Positions 35,178-47,100 of a stretch of DNA of 64,000 bases are shown here, piece after piece. The DNA comes from Lamellibrachia columna (Eukaryota; Annelida; Polychaeta; Sabellida; Siboglinidae): NCBI GenBank assembly GCA_963662155.1, contig OY759266.1:11095835-11159834 (forward strand), given 5' to 3'. A program made the translations under genes and the position numbers. Each line of letters begins with the position of its first letter. The first letter of the stretch is position 1. Below the pieces are notes generated by a model. It was given only the letters and a program-made list of their open reading frames with translations. It was not told where the DNA came from and did not search any database.

Positions 35178-38100
35178 TGAGCACATAAACTGATTTGAAC
35201 TTTATTAATAATTAACATTGGCACAACTCCCGAGCTAAAGTGATTGTAATTAATATTTAATTTTGGCCTGGCTCCTACCACAGTTCCAGGTATTGTTGTT
35301 CTGAGTACCGGTGAATGTGACCTGGCAGTGCCGATTATATAGTCATCACGGATCAATGAAACCACACAGGAAATCATCTAACGACGTACATACTCTCAGT
35401 CACGCAACTCACTTCCATGGCCAATTGTCATACTTCTTGCCAAGGCTGTTTCTTGGCATAACATTCTGACTAGGGACCAAACTTTCATTAAAACGGTTGT
35501 ACTGAAGAACACTCCAAGAATAGCTTATTCAACAGCAAACTAATGAACTACGGAGTAATGCATCTTAATTAAAACACGCATGAAAATAGAATTCCTTGTA
35601 GAACCAGAATTACCAAAGCCAATACACAAGAAACATAATAAAATACTGGGCACAATTTATTGATTTGACTTGCACATGAGCAATATGCAGGGTTCCTACC
35701 CCTTTGCTACAACATCATTCCAGACATTTCCAGGACATTATCTGTCAATTTCAAGAGGCAAAACATATTACGGCTTAAACATAAATAAATATTAAAAGTT
35801 GCAAGACCACATGGCTGAATGCTTCCCATAGAAGTCGAGTTGGAAGGAACAGGTCTGCAAAGCACTTTGAATGGTCCTTACTCCTGAGGACCATACACTA
35901 TGTAACGTGATCCACTTTGAATGGTCCTTACTCCTGAGGACCATACACTATGTAACGTGATCCACTTTGAATGGTCCTTACTCCTGAGGACCATACATTA
36001 TGTAACGTGATCCATGTTATATAAGAACATATTTTTGTCTACATATTTGTGTCTAACAAAACGCACAGTGTTTATTAAATATTAATACTATTTCCTGTGC
36101 GTGCCCAACTCTCTCAATACATTACACTGTAGCATCACTTTTCATCATAACTGAATATTAGAAATTGTGATTCATTTGCTTTAATCAAAATCACGTGACA
36201 TTTTACCAGTGACACTGGCATACCTATAAATACACAAGGCATTTAAATAATGTGATTGTCTTTAAAAAATTAGTAAGTATAAAATAAACATCACAGAATA
36301 AAAGTCACAGTTTCTCCCAACCATGCTGTGGTATAGTGTATCCGAGTACAGGGTGACAAAAGGGTTATTTTGAAAATGTTATTTTCAGCTATTTGTGTTT
36401 ATGTGCGGCCATCTGGTGGATAGTATTTTACTAAATGATTTGATGATATTTAATTAGATATGTTGTGGGTGTTTGTCATATTATTGGCACAGGACGTCAA
36501 TGTTGGAGCTTTAAGAGTTTCCAAGGGGTAACATGCACTCAGCTGAAGCAGCTTCCATGCATCAACCATTATTACACTTAACTAAGATATGGCTGGTTAT
36601 CATAATAAACGAGACAACACAAAATATTACACTAATATACTGTAACCTAAAATAGCTATTAACATTTACCATATATGTGTCAAACAGAAGACATGTTATC
36701 ACAACAATGACACCCAGTGTTTGTTATATGACCGAGATAAAAGGTGTATTTTTGAACTATAGGATTCATTAACAAGATCTGGTTGGAATTTACAAATACT
36801 AACTGCAGGGCTCCACACAGCTGCAGCAACAGCCTCTTGTAGCCTTACGTGCTGCCACCTGGTGGCTAGTACTTCACCAACTGATCTATTTCTGGTTAGA
36901 TGTATACAGGTGTTGAGTTCACACATAATTATGACATAACTGATGCAAGAAAAAATTTGCTGCAATAAAAATATACAGTATAACCCTTCATTTAAGACCA
37001 ACCACAAAGTCAGAGTGCAGTGGTATTAAAAGAGGGGTGGTCTTTCATGAGGGGTTGGCCAGTTTACAGAGATGAACACAAGTAATTTTTTTTGCACACG
37101 AGTACATGTGTGCAACTTTAATTAAACAAACATAAATAAAAAAATATATACAAAGTACAAAAGTGCTTAATTTAAACTACGTGAAAATTCTACAATGAAC
37201 ACGAAGCACCAAAAACATGCGCATCCCACAGGGTCTGCCAACAACACAGGGTCTGCCAACAACACAGGGTCTGCCAACAACACAGTAATGCGGTCTTTGG
37301 AATTCTTGCTGTCATTACATGAACTACCTTTTGTTACCATCGACTTGGTCGGCAAAGCACGGAAGAACAGGCCAATCTCAGCCACGTTGAAAATATTCCT
37401 GGGCTCATATTCCTTGCAGATGACTGTCAAACACTGGCCCCAGTCCCTGACCGCTTCCTCCGCAACGTCCGCACTCTCCCCGTTGCGCACAGAGCACGGA
37501 TGTTGTGTCGCGCTTTCCACTGGTCGAGCCATCCGTTCGATCCGGTGAAGTCATCATGTCTGTAGGTCAGCAACAACAAGACGGCTTTCTCTTATATCAT
37601 CACTCCTGAGACAGGAATGTTCCGTGAGCCCAAGGCCCAAACAGCCTCATTCAGATCTTGATAGGCGCATTTTCGTTTCTTCCCGTATTTTCGATCACCA
37701 CTTTCGCCATCTTGCCACCATCGTTTTATAGCATCTTCTCCTTTTTATTGGGGGCAGCTGTGGCCTAGTGGTTAAAGTGTTGGACTCTAAATTCGAGGGT
37801 TGTGAGTTCAAGACCCACACTGGGCACGGTTCGTTTTCGAAGCTTAGGCAATTTCGTTTACCCTACTTTGCCTCAGTCTGCTCAGCTGCAAATGAGTACA
37901 AACACTGTTTGGAAGGTACCTGCGATGGACTAGTGTCCCGTCCAGGAGAGTCAGTATAACTGCACTCTAAGTTGCTTCGCACTACAGAAACCAGATTTAA
38001 GCACTGGCCATATAAGCCTTCATGGCTTCCTAAGGCGTAATGCCTGGGGGATGACTTTACCTACATTACCAACCTACCTCTCCTTTTTATTGTTTGTATT

Positions 38101-41100
38101 TGCGTCTTGCCCATGTTGAGACTAATGGCAACCGATCAGACAGACTCTCCCTTCGATAGTCATTCTACAACTTTGACTCAATCTTCTTACGTTAAAATAT
38201 TCTGCTTTCGACTCAACATTTTCTTTCTCAAAACTTTTGATATTCGCGTAACAAAAAGTGCTGCTACCTATTGGAAGGTCATTCAGATAGTCATTCGACA
38301 CAGGTGAAATCGGAATCGATATGACCGTTGATCATGTTCTCTGGGTAGTCGTTAACGAGGGGTGATTTATACAGCGTAGGCAGTCCGTCAATAAAAAAGG
38401 GTCGGCAAATGCAGGTGGTCATTGAACAGGGTGGTCGTTGAAGAGGGTGGTCGTTGAACAGGGTAGTCGTTCACCATGGGTTATACTGTATACATAGTTA
38501 TTACTAATCTAAACCTTGTTTGATGATGCATAATACCATGTTTCTGAAAAGTGACTGCTAGTATTTCTTAATGCCATGTTTTATCATCAGCATGTTGTGG
38601 CTAACAGTATCAGATACCACTGAGTTTGTTGTATTCCATAATAACCAAATAAAATACAACACATAAGTTAGATTTAATATAATTATCCTAGCATCTTGTA
38701 GTGTATATAGGTAGAAATACATTAGCAAATACATCTAAAAATACAGTCTGGAACCAGCTATGTGTGTTTGCGGACATTCATATTTTAAGCATACCCAGTT
38801 TAGATCAGATCCAATTATTAATTATTAATTGGCTATGCAACCTCTGTGCACTGAAGCATTTCTGAACATAGGGTGATATTGGGCCTATAGACATTTGTCT
38901 GCCAGCAACTGAATTAGTAGAAATTAGTTTTCAATGCAGGAAATTGGGAAGTGACTTTAGTTAATATTCACAATGAGGTTAACTAAGAAGATTAGAATAC
39001 TACTTGAAACCACCTTCACTGTACGCGTGATCATGACATCGCACAAAACAAACCCCTCTGTCTGTTCATTCAGTCTACACAGTGTGAACATAGCTGGATA
39101 CTTTCAGGAGAGAATGTAGATTCCAGTCCTGTTGACTTGAGTTGTAGGGGCTGACTTGAGTCACCCATTTTCATGACTTGTGATTTTGACTTGGAATTCA
39201 GAGAAATGACTCCAAACTTGACAGTTATTGACTTGAGACTTGACTTGTCAGTTTGTGACTTGCTAACAACTCTGGTGGCTCGAAATGTATGCAAAACGAG
39301 TTCATGTTGTTGTGACAAGTTCATGTTGTTGTGACAAGTTCATGTTGTTGTGACAAGACATACTGAATACAATAATTAGTCAGTACTTATTATGATTGGC
39401 CAACTGTTTGGCGGAGCAGCATCCGCCTGAATTTACCGCTAAAAATTACCACACAAAAGACAACAATTATGGCGTTTGGTGAACCCTAGTGACTTGTGAC
39501 ATAGAATTCACAGAGATGACTGGAGACTTGACTTGGATGTCACTGACTTGCAGGTCAATGACTTGAGTCTTGATTTGACTTGCCAGTTTGTGACTTGCCA
39601 ACAAGTATGGTAGATTTTCGGTGATTCAAAACAGCTAGCCCACTTAGCAAGTCTGGCCAAGACAGAGCCGTACCCTAGTCCCAGGATACAACACAACATT
39701 CACCCTATCACACCATGCTAGTCCCAGGATACAACATAACATCCACCCTATTGCACCATGCTAGTCCCAGGATACAAAACAACTTTCACCCTATCACACC
39801 ATGCTAACCCCAGGATACAACACAACATTCACCCTGTTGCACCATGCTAGCCCCAGGATACAACACAACATTCACCCTGTTGCACCATGCTAACCCCAGG
39901 ATACAACACAACATTCACCCTGTTGCACCATGCTAGCCCCAGGATACAACACAACATTCACCCTGTTGCACCATGCTAACCCCAGGATACAACACAACAT
40001 TCACCCTGTTGCACCATGCTAGCCCCAGGATACAACATAACATTCACCCTGTTGCACCATGCTAACCCCAGGATACAACACAACATTCACCCTATCACAC
40101 CATGCTAGCCCCAGGATACAACACAACATTCACCCTGTTGCACCATGCTAACCCCAGGATACAACACAACATTCACCCTATCACACCATGCTGGACTTCT
40201 CCATATTTAGTAACTCGGCACTTACTGTTTTTTCCGTCTCATTTCTTGTATAGCAGCAATCTCTGACTCAGTCTTTTTGACGAACTCGTGATAGAGAATG
40301 TCACCATCACACATTCCCTCCTGGATCTTCACGAGTTGTAGGGACAGCCGCGGACCAATCTCTGTCAATCTGCAAGATGAAGACTAGTCTAACAATAGGT
40401 TCACGCTGAACAGTCTTTCATACAATTACAGTTGAACCTCACTTTACGGTCACCTCACTAATACAGTCACCTTGCCTTTACAGCGGTAGAAATTAACTCT
40501 CCTGGGCAGTGGACCACAAATTTCTGGTGGTCCATACCAGATTTAGTGAAATGAAGGTTGTTGTTATTACCGATATAAAATTATCACAGAATAAAAAAAC
40601 TTGCATCACGATGATTTCAATTTAAAATTGGATGTGGCAATTTTTGCTATGCTCAACATGAAAAAATGTGGAGAAAACTTTGCCTAGGAGTTCGATATTC
40701 TAAATCAATAAGAATTATTTCATCAATTGATTGCAAAAGACGAAATGACGTTTTGCAAAAACATTACACTACCGCACAATTCCTATGGTCCTACGGAGTT
40801 CGGAAGCCACGCTGACACTGTATGGCAAGACGCAACGGATTTATTAAATAAAGTATTTTTATGAAAAACAAGTTATAGCCAATTTGTGTGTTTCTATATA
40901 AATCATGTGTTCTATTGCACATAGTTAATCGATAGATAGAAAAACCGTTATTTCAACAGTCATTATCGTGGCGTATATATATCGTGTTTTGCGGCAAAAC
41001 ACTTTTACCTCCACCACTATCAACTAGATGGCAGCACAAAACCCGTTTTAACTCGGTTGACATGATTTTGGCACATACACGCTTCAAATGTTGCGTTAAC

Positions 41101-44100
41101 AGGGCTGGGTCCAATTACAAAAAAATCAAATCAATTACAATTACTTAAAAAAAAAGTTTGGTTCAATTACAAATACACTTCTAATTTTGTTTAAATCAAT
41201 TACAATTACACCATTTCAATTTCAATTATAATTACATTTGTATTATGCAGAACCATTTATTAATTATGTAGCGTGTATGATGCACTTGTTATATCTGAAT
41301 ATTCCTTTGATTATATGAGCAGGTCCTGCAGGTGTTATAGTTAAGATCTTGATTTTCAATTTGTGTGAAAAAGTATTTATATTTTTGTAGAGTTTTTTCT
41401 GGTAGTTTGTTATAGAAAACTGCCATATGAGTTGTAGTGTGTCAATCACCCACCTGATGGCGCTTTTGGCTGTTTTCATGTTTCCACGTCCTGCGAGTGT
41501 CTGAGGTAGTTCTACCTCATTGTGTGGTCCGTCCAACTCTGCTTCGCTCTCTGACAGATTCCCACCCCTGAACACATGCAGAAATTCTTAATACTTCATT
41601 ATGACACGGTCCCCGATACTGAAGAGGGGCTTGCTTGATGCTTGATGAGAAACTCCCCAAAACAGCCGATCACAACTAAACTGGGAGGTAGTAGTGAGTT
41701 TAGAGATCGAGATCACCGGCTCGTTGAGGCGCAGAGAGTGCACAAAAGGTTTTCTCCATTTCCCCGTGTGAGATCTTTTACTTCCCCTTAGACACCAGAC
41801 AGAAGGCACCAACAGGTTTCAGTGTTTCTCCCGACAGACACAAGCAATGTGCTGTGAACGAAATTACACAAGTTTCGAAACGGCAGAAGGTGGACTGGAA
41901 CCCCGATCCCTCGATTGACAGTCTGGTGCTTAAACCACTAAACCACAGTGTACCATAATATTAGCATGTTGGTGTTTTGCTTTTCAACAAGTCTTGCAGT
42001 AGACAAATGTGAGGTCATCTGCAAACATTCCCAGTAGGTTAACAACCAGGTATTTATGATGCGTATGTATTTTGATCTGTTAATGCTACAGCCAAGACTG
42101 GTAGTCAGCAACGTGACAACCGGACCAATCTGCGATGTTTATATTCAACAAATCCAGAGGAGCCAAGTTAAATAGTTAGGAGGAGGAAGGTGTGGAAAGA
42201 GGTATTTCCCCTCCCACAATTCAATTTGTTGTTATTGAAATATAGAAATTAGCAGAAAGAAAATCTCCTTCTCAAAGCAGGACATTTGGTGCCTCTGCAA
42301 ACTGAGACCAATAAAACTTTGGAGGAAGTTGTGGTCTCTGGTTGGGCCTTTACAACAAGCACTTCCAAGATGAATTACCTACAATTTACATACAATTACA
42401 ACAGACATTTTGTCAATGATGCATAAGTGAAATAGAAATGTACCAAATAACCAACTGTAGTGGAGCCTTTGAAAGTATGATCAATTGTAGGGCTAGTCAA
42501 ATCAGTTCCTGCTTTAATTTTAAACAAAATTAACGTCTGTAAAAAAGTGAAAGAAAGACAACCAATCAACAACAACCCTTATACAGTACATACTTCATCA
42601 GATATTCACTGATGTCGTTGTAGTGGCCCAGATCTGGGATCTTGCCACGAACAACCTTCTTGACACCTCGGCTCATGCCAACTGGAACGGCCCGTATGTT
42701 GCTGCAAAAGACACCACGGCAACAGTAACAACACAGCGCACGGCAATAGGACAAACCTCAAGTCAGAAACAAAATTAACTTATATACAGTGACATTTTTT
42801 CAGTGATGACATGTAAAGAAGTACATTTACTTTGTTACAGTTCTTAAGTAGATTTTTTATGTACTTGTAATGAAGTACATTTTTGGGTGTTTACTTTTAC
42901 TTGTTACGAAGTACTTTTTATCAGTACTTCAAAAGTTTTGCAATACTTTATTTTGCCGATATTTTCACGCTTTCCGTTGTCCTAACGGCAGCGATGGAGC
43001 AGAAACACCGGGAGAAGGCCACATCCTGCATCACTCTCGTTGATGCCCCGCTTGCAGGGATCAGAAAGCGTTTTGCTACTGCTCTGGCTGACAAGCAGGC
43101 AATCGCTGCTGCAATTCTACATCCAACCTTCACCACCAACTAGCCTGCCGACACATCAATGTTGGAATCATGTATGTAACAGTCTAGTTGAATTGGGAAA
43201 TATTTCTACATGTTGGAACTTATTACACATTTGTTATTTCCAGCATATATGTGTGGTGACTGCATCTGTTTTTCAGAATGTATCATTGAATAGCTCTGTG
43301 TTTATGTATTTCTTCCATGTATGTGGTTGATGTACGAGTGTCACCAGAATTACATGTTTTTTTTAACATTTTAGGTGTTATTTATTTTATTTGTAGGGCT
43401 GTAGTGCATAAGTGGCTGAACGGATAGTTGTTGCTTTTCCCTGACATGACATAAGTGGCTGAATGGATAGTTGTTGCCTTTCCTGACATGACATAAGTGG
43501 CTGAATGGATAGTTGTTGCCTTTCCTGACATTACATAAGTGGCTGAATGGATAGTTGCTGCCTTTCCCGACATGACATAAGTGGCTGAATGGATAGTTGT
43601 TGCCTTTCCTGACATGACATAAGTGGCTGAATGGATAGTTGTTGCCTTTCCCGACATGCTTTGATTGTGTTGGCTGATTTTGTTTTCCACATTAAAATAT
43701 TTAAATATTTTATATTCTGCTTATATGTGATACATTTGAATATACTGATACACTGATCACTTAAACCAGTATTTAGCTGCCGGCCTTGTAGGCATCCACA
43801 TCCACCTGTTATCACTGAATGCCTAGCCACAGTCACTGTTTGTCGAACTGAACACTCCTTTGGCAGCCAGTGCTGCATGCAAGCACCTGCTTAGTGCGGC
43901 AGGCCTGATCTTCACGCCAAGACGTCCTTGTCTTCGTGACACCAACTTTGAAAATCAGTTGTTGCCGAGAGTATACAAAACGTTTGTGTGACACTGCATG
44001 TGACACTGCATGACACAGCGCAAGACACTGCGCGACACTGCATGTGACTTTGACAATGAAATGTCGACTAGTGTTGTTTCACTTATGCTACATTGGTGTT

Positions 44101-47100
44101 TTCTACTTTTCTACTTAAGTACTTTTTTATCAAAGTACTTTTTACTTTTACATAAGTAGTTTTTTGGGTGGTACTTTTACTTTTCTTAGTTACAGTTACT
44201 TTGCTGGGTTACTTGATTGATTTGAAGGTATTCCCACTAGACCATTAACTATTGCGTACATCATGCAGGGGTTACGTAGGATTCCAATCTGATCAGTCAT
44301 ATGTGTCTTGCCATACCACGTGACCGTGATAACCACCACCAGCTTTCATTAGAGAACTGAACAATCCATAGAACTGAACTTGAAATGTTCCGTTATTTCC
44401 AAACAATACTGAACTAGTCAATACCCAAACTTCGGGAAGGTCCATTTCAGTGCCAGGCAAAATTGCGACGAAGTACAAGTACAAGAAGTGACAGGCCTTT
44501 TTTAAAACAACACGTTTTTCAAAACTTGTATTTTTATGTGTTTTCCAAAAAGGGGATAACATTTGGCAGGCACAGGGAGTGAGTGAGTCCTTGTGTGCCT
44601 GACGGCTGGCACAGGGAGTGAGTGAGTCCTTGTGTGCCTGATGGCAGGCACAGGGAGTGAGTGAGTCCTTGTGTGCCTGACGGCTGGCACATGGAGTGAG
44701 TGAGTCCTTATGTGCCTGAAGGCTGGCACAGAGAGTGAGTGAGTCCTTGTGTGCCTGACGGCTGGCACAGGGAGTGAGTGAGTCCTTGTGTGCCTGATGG
44801 CTGACACAGGGAGTGAGTGAGTCCTTATGTGCCTGACGGCTGGCACAGAGAGTGAGTGAGTCCTTGTGTGCCTGACGGCTGGCACAGGGAGTGAGTGAGT
44901 CCGTGTATGGGGGGAAAGGTAACATGGGGGAGTGTCACCCTTCCCCCATGTAGCCCCTCCCCTTGTGTTACCTATCCCCCATGACATGTTACCTCTCCCC
45001 AATGTTACCCTTTCCCCATTGTAACCAATTTTGTGTAGTGTTGTATATCAATGCTTTGAGATGATGATTTAACAATTGTGTTGACCTACTAGTGTCTGAA
45101 GTCAACTGTCTTAGTCTCAGCGTTGTAGTTCAACAGCACACATCTTCTGATGTCATTCAGCTTCACCTGTCAAAGAAATCATGACATTGCACACTGTGCT
45201 GCTGAATAACATGGAATAATAATAGTCAGGTTACTTTTTAGGTTGAGTGGATAATTTTGTAGGGTACAAAGTTTAGTTTTGGTTTCAGCCTTTCAGGTGT
45301 TTGATGTTTTACTTGATGTTACACAATCATTTCTTTTATTCACAGTTTGTACTTGCTAACCTTGACATAAACTACAATGGTGCAATATGTGGCAAATTCA
45401 GTTGAACAGGTCAATCAAGTGCGCATGTGTCAGCTCCCTGTCTGGGAAATAGGTCAGGCATCCTTGGGACATTGTTACATTGTAATTAGGATTCTTCTCA
45501 GAGAATTTACATTGTAATCTCTTGGTTATGCACTCTGAATGCTCTAGCCTCTATGACTATGAGTGCTAAAATCATGCATCAGTGAAAAATTAATTTCACC
45601 ATGAAGGACTTCTGAATGGATAATGAAATTTGTGTTTCACTGAAACAATGCATACAAACAACATGTGTTTGTATTGTTATGTTTAACAAGTGAAGTTTGA
45701 CATGCATGGAAACTGCAAAACTCACAAAATAGTTCAGCTGCACACATTCATTTCTTTTTATTTTAGTTAAATTCAAATCAACCAAATTAAACAATTAAAA
45801 AAAATCTATATAAAAAGATTTATGATTGTTTTGAAGTTATTTAAATGAAACAACTCTGATTACCATCCCTCTCATGAATATGCATTACATCACCCGGGTT
45901 GTTAGTTCTTGTTACATTGGAATTATCTGGAAAGGAACTCACAGAATGGAACTTGTGTAACTAGAATTCATTTGAGATCTCAAGATTTACCACCTGTAAA
46001 AGCTTTGATCTGGGGCCCAAGGACAATCTTCGTCCTTGCTATTTTCTTTCATTGACAATCGTGCTGGGTCTATGGGCAAATCTGCGTACTTTGGTTTCGT
46101 TATCATGAATTGATACCTGCTAGCAGATACTACTCAAAAAGGACTGGAATAGACTTTGTTTCAAAGATGTTGTTTTAAAAGTGATTCTGATCATTCCACA
46201 TTTGTTAAGTTGCTCATACCTGGTAATTATGTTGTTGCTGTTCTGTGAATATTTTCTATCGCAGTACACATTTGTCTAAAAACTTGCAGCACTCAGAAAC
46301 ACACACTAATGATCACAACATTCACACTAGACTTCAGAATGAGTCCCAATCACAGCTCTACAGTATTTATACGACCACATGCATTCGTTCCGTGAATGAT
46401 TGCAAAAATAGCATACAATAAAGGTCTGTGGTGCTGTGTACTAACCGTGTTGACGTTGATTGAAGGAAACAAGTTCTGGAACATGGTTGTCATGAGTTTA
46501 AGGTGCATGCCATCACCGCTGAATCCATTCATCACCAGTAGGGGGTGGTGCTTGAACTGACGCGCCTCCATATTTGGTCGCTTCAGCGCCCCTACGACAT
46601 CCTTCAAAAGGGCATAACTGTGTACCTGGAAACATCACAAATTAGACGTCATTACTTGAATATCATTTTACTAACTTTGCCCTTATCTATTTCCTGTCTA
46701 GTTTGCAGCAAAACTACAACTTCAGTTGTAACCTGTAAAATCCAAAAAATTACTGTGATTACAATACTACTCCAGGTGCCACTGAAAAACAAAGGATACT
46801 TACAGAACAACTAAAAAAATTGCATTAGATGCTTTCAAGGTTGTAAATTACTAGCATTAGAAAGTACCTGATAATAAAAAATATTAGCGAACAGACTCCT
46901 TTCGAGCTACCTTGAATGTCATTGTTGGGCCGCGCGGCAGACGTATCAGTCGCATGTTTACTGCAGCTTCGTTTTTGGTGAACACGATGAAGTGTGAAAC
47001 ATTAAGCGGTCCAGCAACGCTCACAAAATCCTTGAGAACATTCTTCCTTCGCATCTGTCAACATGTCACATGACTCACATTTTAACAATCAAACAGTGAG

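Larger units (their letters stand above)
37167..38114 (-). pseudogene. Tigger/pogo transposase remnant (CENP-B HTH plus start of DDE domain)
   Basis: On the minus strand, an ATG at 38114 opens MGKTQIQTIKRR. The frame is then cut by the SINE and resumes at about 37736 with EDAIKRWWQ, LNEAVWALGSRNIPVSGVMI and SNGWLDQWKARHNI (CENP-B type helix-turn-helix). It continues in the 37167-37532 frame as EPRNIFNVAEIGLFFRALPT, matching the usual NADETGLFYRALP of the first catalytic Asp, which here reads Ala. An in-frame stop lies before EKA. The rest of the DDE domain is missing. Confidence 0.8.
36976..38488 (-). mobile_element. Tigger/pogo-type DNA transposon with degraded transposase
   Basis: The terminal inverted repeats are cagtataacccttcatttaa at 36976 and its imperfect complement ending ggttatactg at 38488, flanked by TA on both sides. 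It holds a minus-strand transposase remnant and is interrupted by a SINE at 37751-38078. It lies in PPAN intron 8. Confidence 0.8.

Noticed and set aside
37751..38078. A functional tRNA gene
   Set aside because: A and B boxes are present but the sequence does not fold into a full cloverleaf and continues into a SINE body with target duplication.
40430..40560. Another TA-flanked Tigger-like element starting cagttgaacctcactttac
   Set aside because: A matching opposite end was not found, so it is at most a solo end.
44293..45002. Minus-strand frames of 166 and 210 residues with HTRTHSLPVPAVR-type repeats
   Set aside because: A 39-bp minisatellite keeps two frames open; non-repeat parts resemble nothing.
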